Origin: Ferruginibacter sp. | GTDB taxonomy: Bacteria; Bacteroidota; Bacteroidia; Chitinophagales; Chitinophagaceae | Length of the DNA stretch: 5,529 nt | NCBI GenBank assembly: GCA_030831725.1 | Contig: JAURKN010000158.1 | Span: forward strand, 1 to 5,529 | Direction of reading: 5' to 3' | In this document: positions 1-5,529 of the stretch, piece after piece | Layout: the number at the start of each line of letters is the position of its first letter | Numbering within the stretch: the stretch's first letter is position 1 | Notes under the pieces: model-generated | The model's database searches: none | Told to the model about the DNA's origin: nothing | The model's input: the letters and a program-made list of their open reading frames with translations, nothing else | Translations under genes and position numbers: made by a program

Positions 1-224
1 AAACTCACCAAGACGGGAACAAAAAACAAGGTTGATTTGTGTCCAAATCCATCTGGCATCCCATTCATTCCATAATGAACCGGAATATCATCTGATAGCG
101 ATTGATAATGATAAAAAACAAATACCCACATTGAGACTGTCAAAAAATAGGAGCCGTATAAATATAGGTAATCAATCAGGTCTTTTTTGACCTTGATGAT
201 GGGTCTTGGTTCTGACGATCTCAT
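1..224 (-). CDS. DUF1648 domain membrane protein (3' part outside window)
   Basis: This is the 5' part of a minus-strand gene: 74 codons are visible and the rest lies beyond position 1. The protein opens with a short basic cytoplasmic stretch (RSSEPRPIIKVKKD), then a hydrophobic segment at residues about 18-40 (likely the first membrane helix). The diagnostic core follows at residues 47-65: IPVHYGMNGMPDGFGHKST, matching the DUF1648 signature (IP-x-H-[FY]-n-x-x-G-x-P-d-G-[FY]-G-x-K). A second hydrophobic segment starts at about 66. DUF1648 is found in SdpI-like and other small integral membrane proteins of mostly unknown role; SdpI itself is an immunity/signalling protein in Bacillus, but that function cannot be carried over. 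The ATG at 224-222 shares its A with the TAA of the upstream gene (TAATG), which fixes the start and suggests translational coupling. No separate promoter is visible. Confidence 0.85.
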   Translation of the reverse strand, partial: MRSSEPRPIIKVKKDLIDYLYLYGSYFLTVSMWVFVFYHYQSLSDDIPVHYGMNGMPDGFGHKSTLFFVPVLVS

Positions 225-1291
225 TAAGGTTTCTGGGATTTTCGTACGATCCTAATGGTGCCGCTTTTTTCAAGGTCTGATGTGATTCTGATCTCGTATC
301 GGTTCGGTCCGTCTGTGACAACCATAAGTGCCGTATTGGGAGCTATGAGTCCAAGGTTTTCGGCAAACATCACCAACTCATTCATGGCGTTTTCATCATC
401 TATAGGCAGGGTAAGGCTAATGGATTTATCTGTCAGTTTTTTATTCGTCAACAACAATTTTCCATTGTAGAAAAGAGAAATGCTGTCACCATCAATTTCA
501 CCATTGTCGTACAGGTCCACTTTGATGATTTTGCTTTCCACTTCAATGGTTTTCAAAACGGTGTTTTTCCGACATTCCAATTTTGAAACCTGGTTCTCGT
601 TTGCCTGATTTTCCTGCTTTTTATTTTTTTCAGCATTCAAATCTTGTGTTGGTTCGTATGTAATGATTTTGTCCTCTTTCTTTTCCAATAGTGTTACAGC
701 GTTTTTATCTGTTTTTGGAAGATTCGATGAGGGATTTTTAATATTGGGTTTATTAGGGCTAGGGCGTGTGGTAGTTATTTTTCCACTTTCGTTGTTCAAT
801 TTTGCTTTGGCATAAGCTGTAGGATATTGGTTTATGAGAGTCCTTTTGGTGAGTAAAGTATTCCCAAATCCGCAATTCCCTTTTTGATTCGGAGCTGGAA
901 CCCATTTGCCTTCGATGGTTTCCACATCCCCTTGTTTGAAATAAGTCAGTTTGTGGATTTGAAAGCAATTTCTGATGTGAATGGGTATATTCGTCTTTGT
1001 TCTTTCAACCTCTCTTATCTCTATTTCCTTTTTCTTCATGTTGATCTGTCCCTGAACCTTGCAAATCGTGTAGTATTTTTTCCCGCCTTCAGTAAAATAA
1101 GTATATGATGAACCTGAAACATCATCACCTTTAACATCCAGCTCCAAAACATAATCGCACTTTTCTCCTGAAAAGCCAACCCTGGAAGTACTTTTGTCTA
1201 TGAATTCTCCCTTCCATTGTCCGGAGAATTGCTGACAATGGCATAACGCAGGAAAACCGATCAAGGCAACAACAAAAAAATGACGAAGCAT
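224..1291 (-). CDS. Secreted two-domain protein of unknown function
   Basis: Predicted 355-residue exported protein; I do not know its function. The ATG at 1291 is chosen because it begins a signal peptide (MLRHFFVVALIGFPALCHC, cleavage near residues 17-20). An in-frame ATG at 1366 would add 25 polar residues and run back through the promoter. No proper lipobox is seen, so it is probably periplasmic or surface-exposed. Residues about 21-150 form a beta-rich domain starting FSGQWKGEF, with cysteines at 45, 77, 109 and 140 that could pair; it resembles small 'GxWxG' barrel-like domains of Bacteroidota, though this is a weak fold guess. Residues about 165-238 are an Asn/Lys/Pro/Thr/Gln-rich linker. 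Residues about 240-350 form a second domain with YDNGEIDGDSIS (261-272) and APNTALMVVTDG (317-328), a pattern I recognise from many Bacteroidota hypothetical proteins but cannot name. It is first in a unit with the DUF1648 gene. Confidence 0.85.
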   Translation of the reverse strand: MLRHFFVVALIGFPALCHCQQFSGQWKGEFIDKSTSRVGFSGEKCDYVLELDVKGDDVSGSSYTYFTEGGKKYYTICKVQGQINMKKKEIEIREVERTKTNIPIHIRNCFQIHKLTYFKQGDVETIEGKWVPAPNQKGNCGFGNTLLTKRTLINQYPTAYAKAKLNNESGKITTTRPSPNKPNIKNPSSNLPKTDKNAVTLLEKKEDKIITYEPTQDLNAEKNKKQENQANENQVSKLECRKNTVLKTIEVESKIIKVDLYDNGEIDGDSISLFYNGKLLLTNKKLTDKSISLTLPIDDENAMNELVMFAENLGLIAPNTALMVVTDGPNRYEIRITSDLEKSGTIRIVRKSQKP

Positions 1292-1310
1292 GCTTTCGGA
1301 GAGATTTTGG

Positions 1311-1341
1311 CAAAAATAACGATGATTTCTTGCTCTTTCAA
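1311..1341 (-). promoter_or_regulatory. Promoter for the secreted-protein gene (Bacteroidota type)
   Basis: On the minus strand a TTG at 1341-1339 is followed after 20 bp by TATTTTTG at 1318-1311, a full match to the TAnnTTTG -7 element of Bacteroidota sigma factors, with a -33 TTG at normal spacing. Transcription would start a few bases downstream, giving a leader of roughly 15 nt before the ATG at 1291. The match is by eye only. Confidence 0.55.
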
Positions 1342-1375
1342 CCTGTGGGATACCCAATAATCGCAAAGAGTTCGT

Positions 1376-1383
1376 TAAATTTG
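1376..1383 (+). promoter_or_regulatory. thrS: Possible -7 promoter element for thrS
   Basis: TAAATTTG on the plus strand fully matches TAnnTTTG and lies 24 bp before the thrS ATG, implying a very short leader. No TTG lies at the expected 17-23 bp upstream (the region reads tacccaataa), so the -33 half is weak or absent. The spacer 1292-1407 shows no T-box-like or other structured leader; it is too short for one. Confidence 0.35.
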
Positions 1384-1407
1384 AGCCGTAAATTCAAGAA
1401 AGACAAT

Positions 1408-3342
1408 ATGATTAAAATTACATTACCGGACGGCGCGGTTAGGGAGTATGAAAAAGGTAGCTCCGCAATGGATATTGCTAAATCAATCAGTGAGGGCCTG
1501 GCTAAAAAAGTCCTCGCCGCTTCAGTCAACGGAAAGGTGACGGATCTTACGATGCCTATAGATACTGACTCCACATTGAGTTTGCTTACATGGGATCATG
1601 CCGAAGCCAAAAACACATTTTGGCATTCATCAGCCCATCTCATGGCGGAAGCAGTGCAATCATTATATCCACATGCCAGATTTTGGGTCGGTCCCCCTGT
1701 TGATAAAGGATTTTATTACGATATTGATTTCAGAGATACGAAAGTGACAGAAGAAGACCTGGCAGAACTTGAGAAGAAAATGAACGAGTTTGCCAAACAG
1801 AACAATGGATTCATCAGAAAGATGATGCCCAAAGATGAAGCCGTAGCCTATTTCACAGAGAAAGGAGATCCATATAAGTTAGACTTGCTCAATAACCTGA
1901 ATGATGGTGAAATCAGTTTTTATACCCAGGGTAGTTTTACCGATTTGTGCCGAGGACCACATATCCCTTCTACAGGATTGATCAAAGCCATCAAATTGAC
2001 CAGCATAGCCGGTGCTTACTGGAAAGGGGACGAGCGTAATAAACAGCTGACTCGTATTTACGGCGTCACATTTCCGAATCAAAAGGAGATGGACGAACAT
2101 CTGCTGATGCTTGAGGAGGCGAAAAAAAGAGACCACCGTAAACTGGGTAAGGAGTTAGGCATTTTCACCATGGATGACATGGTCGGACAAGGGCTTCCTT
2201 TGTGGCTGCCGAATGGAGGAATTGTGATTGAAGAGTTGGAGCGTTTGGCTAAAGAAACCGAACATGCCGCAGGATATAAAAGGGTGGTTACGCCTCATAT
2301 CGCCAAAGAGGCGATGTATCTGACAAGCGGACACCTTCCGTATTATGCAGACAGTATGTTTCCACCCATGGAATTGGATGGTACCAAATATTATCTGCGC
2401 GCCATGAACTGTCCGCATCACCATAAAGTTTTCGATGCTGAACCCAAGAGCTACAAGGATTTGCCATTTAGGATCGCTGAATATGGCACATGCTATCGTT
2501 ATGAGCAAAGTGGTGAATTGTTCGGTTTGATGCGCGTGAGATGTCTGCATATGAATGACGCTCATATTTATTGCAGCAAGGAGCAGTTTGCCGACGAATT
2601 CAGGGCGGTGAATGAAATGTATCTGAAGTATTTCAAGATTTTCGGAATTGATAAATATGTGATGCGTTTGAGTTTGCACGAGCCATCGAAGCGCGGGCAG
2701 AAATACATTGATGCCCCAGAACTTTGGGAGCAGACCGAGAACATGGTTCGTAATACGCTTATTGAATCCAACATTCCGTTTATCGAAGTGCAGGATGAAG
2801 CGGCATTTTATGGTCCGAAGATTGATGTTCAGATTTGGAGCGCCATCGGAAGAGAGTTCACTTTGGCCACAAACCAAGTGGATTTCAACAGCGGCAACAA
2901 ATTCAAACTTTCATACACGACCAAGGACAATTCTACCGATGTTCCTCTTATCATCCACCGCGCTCCGTTGGGAACCCACGAGAGATTCATCGGATTCCTA
3001 CTCGAACATTTTGCTGGTAAATTCCCAACTTGGTTGGCGCCTCTTCAGGTTAAAATATTGCCCATCAGCGACAAATTCATGGAATATGCCACCTCCACGC
3101 TTGAGGCGCTTAAAAAAGCAGGTGTTCGTGTGGAAATTGATGACAGAAATGAAAAAATAGGTAAAAAAATACGCGATACCGAATTGATGAAAGTACCTTA
3201 TATGCTGGTCATTGGCGAAAAAGAGATGAATGAGAACAAGGTTTCTGTTCGTCGTCAGGGCAAAGGAGATTTGGGATCAGTGGATCTAACCGCTTTTATT
3301 CAGGATTTATGTGTTGAAATTGCTGAAAGAAGCGCCGAATGA
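1408..3342 (+). CDS. thrS: Threonyl-tRNA synthetase
   Basis: Class II cytoplasmic aminoacyl-tRNA synthetase that charges tRNA-Thr, with 644 residues (E. coli 642). The start is the ATG at 1408 (MIKITLPDGA), where the TGS domain begins; an upstream in-frame ATG at 1330 would add 26 unconserved residues and overlap the promoter. Domains: TGS at about 1-62; N2 editing domain with HSSAH (H73, H77) and CRGPH (C181, H185), which hydrolyses Ser-tRNA-Thr; catalytic core at about 240-535 with the expected zinc ligands C335 (MNCP), H386 (NDAH) and H517 (IHRAP) and motif 3 GTHERF (522-527); anticodon-binding domain at about 545-640 (EKIGKKIRDTELMKVPY). All known catalytic and editing residues are present. 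Motif 2 and the zinc loop differ from E. coli (RVRCLHMNDAH for RVRGFTQDDAH, MNCPHHH for MNCPGH), probably a lineage variant. infC follows after 53 bp, presumably co-transcribed. Confidence 0.98.
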   Translation: MIKITLPDGAVREYEKGSSAMDIAKSISEGLAKKVLAASVNGKVTDLTMPIDTDSTLSLLTWDHAEAKNTFWHSSAHLMAEAVQSLYPHARFWVGPPVDKGFYYDIDFRDTKVTEEDLAELEKKMNEFAKQNNGFIRKMMPKDEAVAYFTEKGDPYKLDLLNNLNDGEISFYTQGSFTDLCRGPHIPSTGLIKAIKLTSIAGAYWKGDERNKQLTRIYGVTFPNQKEMDEHLLMLEEAKKRDHRKLGKELGIFTMDDMVGQGLPLWLPNGGIVIEELERLAKETEHAAGYKRVVTPHIAKEAMYLTSGHLPYYADSMFPPMELDGTKYYLRAMNCPHHHKVFDAEPKSYKDLPFRIAEYGTCYRYEQSGELFGLMRVRCLHMNDAHIYCSKEQFADEFRAVNEMYLKYFKIFGIDKYVMRLSLHEPSKRGQKYIDAPELWEQTENMVRNTLIESNIPFIEVQDEAAFYGPKIDVQIWSAIGREFTLATNQVDFNSGNKFKLSYTTKDNSTDVPLIIHRAPLGTHERFIGFLLEHFAGKFPTWLAPLQVKILPISDKFMEYATSTLEALKKAGVRVEIDDRNEKIGKKIRDTELMKVPYMLVIGEKEMNENKVSVRRQGKGDLGSVDLTAFIQDLCVEIAERSAE

Positions 3343-3395
3343 TGTAATTTGCATGCTGTCTAAGGACACATGATATTGTAAACCAAAATAGATAA
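3343..3395 (+). other. thrS-infC intercistronic spacer
   Basis: These 53 bp carry no gene. An imperfect hairpin can be drawn: CATG-C-TGTC at 3352-3360 against GACA-CATG at 3365-3372, with loop TAAG and one bulged C. No T-run follows, so it is not an intrinsic terminator. It could be a processing or stability element, or chance. No full TAnnTTTG element is present, which supports read-through from thrS. The A-rich bases just before the infC ATG (aaaatagataa) have no Shine-Dalgarno sequence. Confidence 0.35.
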
Positions 3396-4055
3396 ATGGC
3401 TTTTCCACCCAGACCACGAGGCGGATTCAACCCTCGATTCAAAAAAGAACAACAGCAGGAACATCGCACAAACTACATGATCAGGGTTCCTGAAGTAAGG
3501 TTGGTAGGAGAGAATCTAACTCCCGGAATTTACCAAACCTCAGAAGCAATGAAGATCGCTCAATCCCTGGAGCTTGATCTTGTCGAAATTTCACCGGGAG
3601 CCAATCCTCCGGTTTGTAAAGTAATCGACTACAACAAGTTTTTGTACGACGAAAAGAAAAAGAAGAAAGAGATAAAGGCAAAAGCCAAAACCAGCGAGGT
3701 AAAAGAGATTCGCTTCACTCCAAACACCGACGACCATGATTTCGAGTTTAAAGTGAAACACGCTGAGAAGTTTTTATCCGATGGAGACAAGGTTAAGGCA
3801 CATGTTCAGTTTAAAGGACGTGCCATCATGTTTAAAGAACGCGGAGAGTTGCTCTTGTTGAAGTTTGCGGACAGATTGAAAGATGTTGGTGCACTCGAAG
3901 GACTTCCGAAAATGGAAGGGAAAAGAATGTTGGTGATGTTCGCGCCCAAAGCACAACAGAAAGCCAAAAAAGGTTCTGAACTGGGTAAATTGGTTGAGAA
4001 AATCACAGAAGAAAAGAAAGAGCCCGAATCACCGAAAAAAGATGAAACGGAATAA
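3396..4055 (+). CDS. infC: Translation initiation factor IF-3
   Basis: IF3 binds the 30S subunit, keeps 50S from joining early and checks start codon-initiator tRNA pairing. The product has 219 residues, longer than the roughly 180 of E. coli. Residues 1-23 are a basic Pro/Arg/Phe/Gln-rich extension. The N domain (about 24-93) has IRVPEVRLVGEN (29-40), LDLVEISPGANPPVCKVIDY (60-79) and KFLY (81-84). A Lys-rich linker (87-99) leads to the C domain (about 100-186) with VKEIRFTPNTDDHDF (102-116), the KGR motif (140-142) and LPKMEGKRMLVMFAPK (170-185). Residues 187-219 are a charged Lys/Glu tail not needed for the fold. It uses an ordinary ATG, not the rare AUU/AUC of enterobacterial infC, so the classic start-codon autoregulation is not evident. 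It lies behind thrS, as in many bacteria, but no ribosomal protein genes follow; a terminator begins 7 bp after the stop. Confidence 0.97.
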   Translation: MAFPPRPRGGFNPRFKKEQQQEHRTNYMIRVPEVRLVGENLTPGIYQTSEAMKIAQSLELDLVEISPGANPPVCKVIDYNKFLYDEKKKKKEIKAKAKTSEVKEIRFTPNTDDHDFEFKVKHAEKFLSDGDKVKAHVQFKGRAIMFKERGELLLLKFADRLKDVGALEGLPKMEGKRMLVMFAPKAQQKAKKGSELGKLVEKITEEKKEPESPKKDETE

Positions 4056-4061
4056 AATCAC

Positions 4062-4091
4062 AAAAAAACCACTCATTACGGGTGGTTTTTT
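4062..4091. terminator. Bidirectional intrinsic terminator between infC and mannosidase gene
   Basis: Bases 4063-4074 pair with 4080-4091: six A-T pairs, then CCAC/GTGG, a T-G wobble and C-G, around loop ATTAC. On the plus strand the GTGG arm runs into TTTTTTATTTT, ending the thrS-infC transcript right after the infC stop at 4055. On the minus strand the same hairpin ends in TTTTTTTG, serving the convergent mannosidase gene. The mannosidase TAA (4078-4076) lies mostly in the loop and its last codons (Asn-His-Pro) form one arm. Confidence 0.85.
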
Positions 4092-5529
4092 ATTTTATGC
4101 TGAATATCAAAAAGCGACATCATTTTCAATTCTCCATCACCAGGAAAAGATTGAATGCGTATTTCCTTCTTCTCTTTTTTTCTCAAATCGAAAAAGTTGT
4201 CTGAGAAAACACCTTCCCCTGAATCAAAATACAAATAAACAAATTTGGCATCTGTGTTTGAACTGATCACTATGGATTCATCATTGATTTTTTGAACAGT
4301 GAAAACGGGTTTTTCCAATTTCAAATTTTTAGGGTAGGTGCTGTCTAATTTGATATTCGTATTTTCTCCGTAGGCATTTTTTACAGCGTACCAAGCCGCT
4401 TTGGGAATGCCTTTGTAATCGATGATGCTCCAGCTTGTCGCCGGCCAGCAATCGTTCAGTTGCCACAGCAAGGTCCCCATATTGGCAGGTTGTTTGCTTC
4501 TGTGTATGGCTATGGAATGGCTCAACACATATGCCTGCATACATTGCGACAGATATACGTAATCTGCCACCTCAAGTTTTTTCAAATGGATGGAATCAAG
4601 GAAGTATGTGTGAATGTAATGATTCAGTTTCTTAAATCCATCGTTCGCTTTTTGATGCGCCTTGATCTGATCAGAGTAAAGATACCTTGAGTTCTCATCC
4701 GTGTACATCTTTACGGTATTCAAACTGCTCATGGATTGCATGCCGTATTCACTAATAAATCTACCTGTCTTTTTTTGAAACACTTCCCAGTTTTCCAATC
4801 CCCACCATAATCCCCAATAATGACTGTCGCCTTCGGTGATGCTCTCAGGGCGTCCCCAACCGTTTTTCGGAGAGGTGGAAACATAGGGCCTTGTACCATC
4901 GAATGCGTTTACCCATGCCTGTAATGAATCTTGAAAAAGTGTTTTATATTCATCCCATATTCGAATTGAATCCTGCTCATGAATGTTGAATTGTTTTTGC
5001 CATCCCCAATTTTTCCAAGCTTCTTCAATTTCATTGTTGCCGCACCATAACACGATACAAGGGTGATGTCTGAGTCTTTCTATCTGCTGCTTGACTTCCG
5101 CCTTCACATTTTGTAAAAAATCTTTGTCTGCAGGATACATACCTCCAGCAAACATGAAATCCTGCCAAACGTAGATGCCCAAAGAATCGCAGAGGTCATA
5201 AAAATAGTCATCCTCATAGATTCCACCTCCCCAGACACGAAGCATATTCATGTTTGCAGCTTTAGCCATATCAAGCAGTGTCTTGTATTTATCCTTGCTC
5301 ACTCTTCCTGGAAAGGCCTCCATAGGGATCCAATTTGCGCCTTTCATATAAATAGGTTTCCCGTTTTTTTGAAAATAAAAACTCGTTCCGATGCTGTCTT
5401 TCACTTGAATCAGCTTCATGTCTTTTTTTCTTTTCCGATTCAGCAGATCTCTTTTTTTCTGTCTTGCATCATAAAAAGAAATATTGTCGTATGCTTCAAT
5501 ATGCACCGGTTTCCATATCCCTCCTGCAG
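4076..5529 (-). CDS. GH2 beta-mannosidase, compact form (5' end outside window)
   Basis: Exo-acting retaining glycosidase that removes terminal beta-linked mannose from manno-oligosaccharides or the Man-beta-1,4-GlcNAc core of N-glycans. 483 codons are visible. The frame stays open to the edge and reads AGGIWKPVHIEAYD, the conserved end of the N-terminal sugar-binding domain, so the GTG at 5506 is an internal Val and not a start; roughly 200 N-terminal residues should lie outside. Numbering from that Val: NGKPIYMKGANWIP (48-61), LRVWGGGIYEDD (89-100), VWQDFMF (113-119), acid/base E159 in CGNNE (codon 5032-5030), HYWGLWWG (229-236), nucleophile E253 in SEYG (codon 4750-4748), WQLNDCWPATSWS (348-360). 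The 94-residue gap between the glutamates is normal. The C-terminal module has FSDNFFDL (434-441). Two beta-sandwich domains usually flanking the barrel seem absent (see findings). Export signal and promoter, if any, are out of view. Beta-mannosidase is preferred over other GH2 activities because of the WGGG, GNNE and SEYG contexts. Confidence 0.93.
   Translation of the reverse strand, partial: AGGIWKPVHIEAYDNISFYDARQKKRDLLNRKRKKDMKLIQVKDSIGTSFYFQKNGKPIYMKGANWIPMEAFPGRVSKDKYKTLLDMAKAANMNMLRVWGGGIYEDDYFYDLCDSLGIYVWQDFMFAGGMYPADKDFLQNVKAEVKQQIERLRHHPCIVLWCGNNEIEEAWKNWGWQKQFNIHEQDSIRIWDEYKTLFQDSLQAWVNAFDGTRPYVSTSPKNGWGRPESITEGDSHYWGLWWGLENWEVFQKKTGRFISEYGMQSMSSLNTVKMYTDENSRYLYSDQIKAHQKANDGFKKLNHYIHTYFLDSIHLKKLEVADYVYLSQCMQAYVLSHSIAIHRSKQPANMGTLLWQLNDCWPATSWSIIDYKGIPKAAWYAVKNAYGENTNIKLDSTYPKNLKLEKPVFTVQKINDESIVISSNTDAKFVYLYFDSGEGVFSDNFFDLRKKEKKEIRIQSFPGDGELKMMSLFDIQHKIKNHP
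5421..5460. repeat. 11-bp direct repeat with T7/A7 tracts inside the mannosidase gene
   Basis: TCTTTTTTTCT occurs at 5421-5431 and again at 5450-5460, 29 bp apart start to start. On the coding (minus) strand these are two AGAAAAAAAGA tracts within codons for a basic stretch (ARQKKRDLLNRKRKKD, residues 13-28 from the Val at 5506). The repeat sits exactly at the apparent domain-loss junction. It may be a relic of slippage or deletion, or simply Lys-rich coding sequence. Confidence 0.6.

Noticed and set aside
1292..1366. N-terminal extension of the secreted protein from the ATG at 1366
   Set aside because: It would bury the signal peptide behind 25 polar residues and span the best promoter.
1330..1407. 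N-terminal extension of ThrRS from the ATG at 1330
   Set aside because: ThrRS begins directly with the TGS domain at MIKITLPDG; the added residues match nothing and precede the likely transcription start.
2155..2877. A 240-codon open frame on the minus strand
   Set aside because: It lies wholly inside thrS, opposite conserved catalytic codons; the product is rich in His/Ile/Phe/Gln with no recognisable motif. It is an antisense shadow.
2708..3160. A 150-codon open frame on the plus strand within thrS
   Set aside because: It is out of frame with thrS over its conserved catalytic and anticodon-binding regions; its Arg/Ser/Trp-rich composition is typical of a shifted frame.
3352..3372. Hairpin between thrS and infC as a terminator
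   Set aside because: The stem is only 4+4 bp with a bulge and no T-run follows; the genes are more likely co-transcribed.
3994..4266. Plus-strand open frame running from the end of infC through the terminator
   Set aside because: It overlaps infC out of frame, crosses the terminator hairpin and lies opposite the conserved end of the mannosidase.
5504..5506. GTG as start codon of the mannosidase
   Set aside because: The frame continues upstream as AGGIWKP, which matches the family, so this GTG encodes an internal Val and the gene runs past the window edge.
1..5529. CRISPR array, tRNA, transposon or defence/antiphage cassette
   Set aside because: No regularly spaced repeats, cloverleaf, transposase or integrase motifs, or known defence domains were seen by eye on either strand.

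Overview
The window reads as chromosomal DNA of a member of the Bacteroidota. The case rests on protein resemblance: a secreted protein with a C-terminal domain typical of that phylum, a Bacteroidota-like initiation factor 3 and beta-mannosidase, A-rich leaders without clear Shine-Dalgarno sequences, and promoter boxes matching the TTG / TAnnTTTG consensus of the phylum. I cannot place it below phylum with confidence.

Layout. Positions 1-1291 hold a two-gene minus-strand unit: a signal-peptide protein of unknown function (224-1291), then a DUF1648 membrane protein whose start overlaps the previous stop by one base (TAATG) and which leaves the window at position 1. A 116-bp divergent spacer (1292-1407) carries a good minus-strand promoter and a half-convincing plus-strand one. 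thrS (threonyl-tRNA synthetase, 1408-3342) and infC (translation initiation factor IF3, 3396-4055) follow on the plus strand, 53 bp apart, as a translation operon. The rpmI-rplT genes that commonly follow infC are absent: the unit ends in a strong hairpin terminator at 4062-4091.

From 4076 to the right edge, convergent on the minus strand, runs a 5'-truncated GH2 beta-mannosidase. Its stop codon lies inside the shared terminator hairpin. It keeps both catalytic glutamates and an intact reading frame, but the spacing of its landmarks says that two accessory beta-sandwich domains of the usual five-domain family are missing, one on each side of the TIM barrel. This compact architecture is the most interesting thing in the window.

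The three transcription units look functionally unrelated (envelope/secreted proteins, translation, glycan breakdown). I see no tRNA, rRNA, CRISPR array, insertion sequence, phage gene or defence cassette, and no evidence of a wholly new multi-gene system. There is no gene-free stretch longer than 116 bp.
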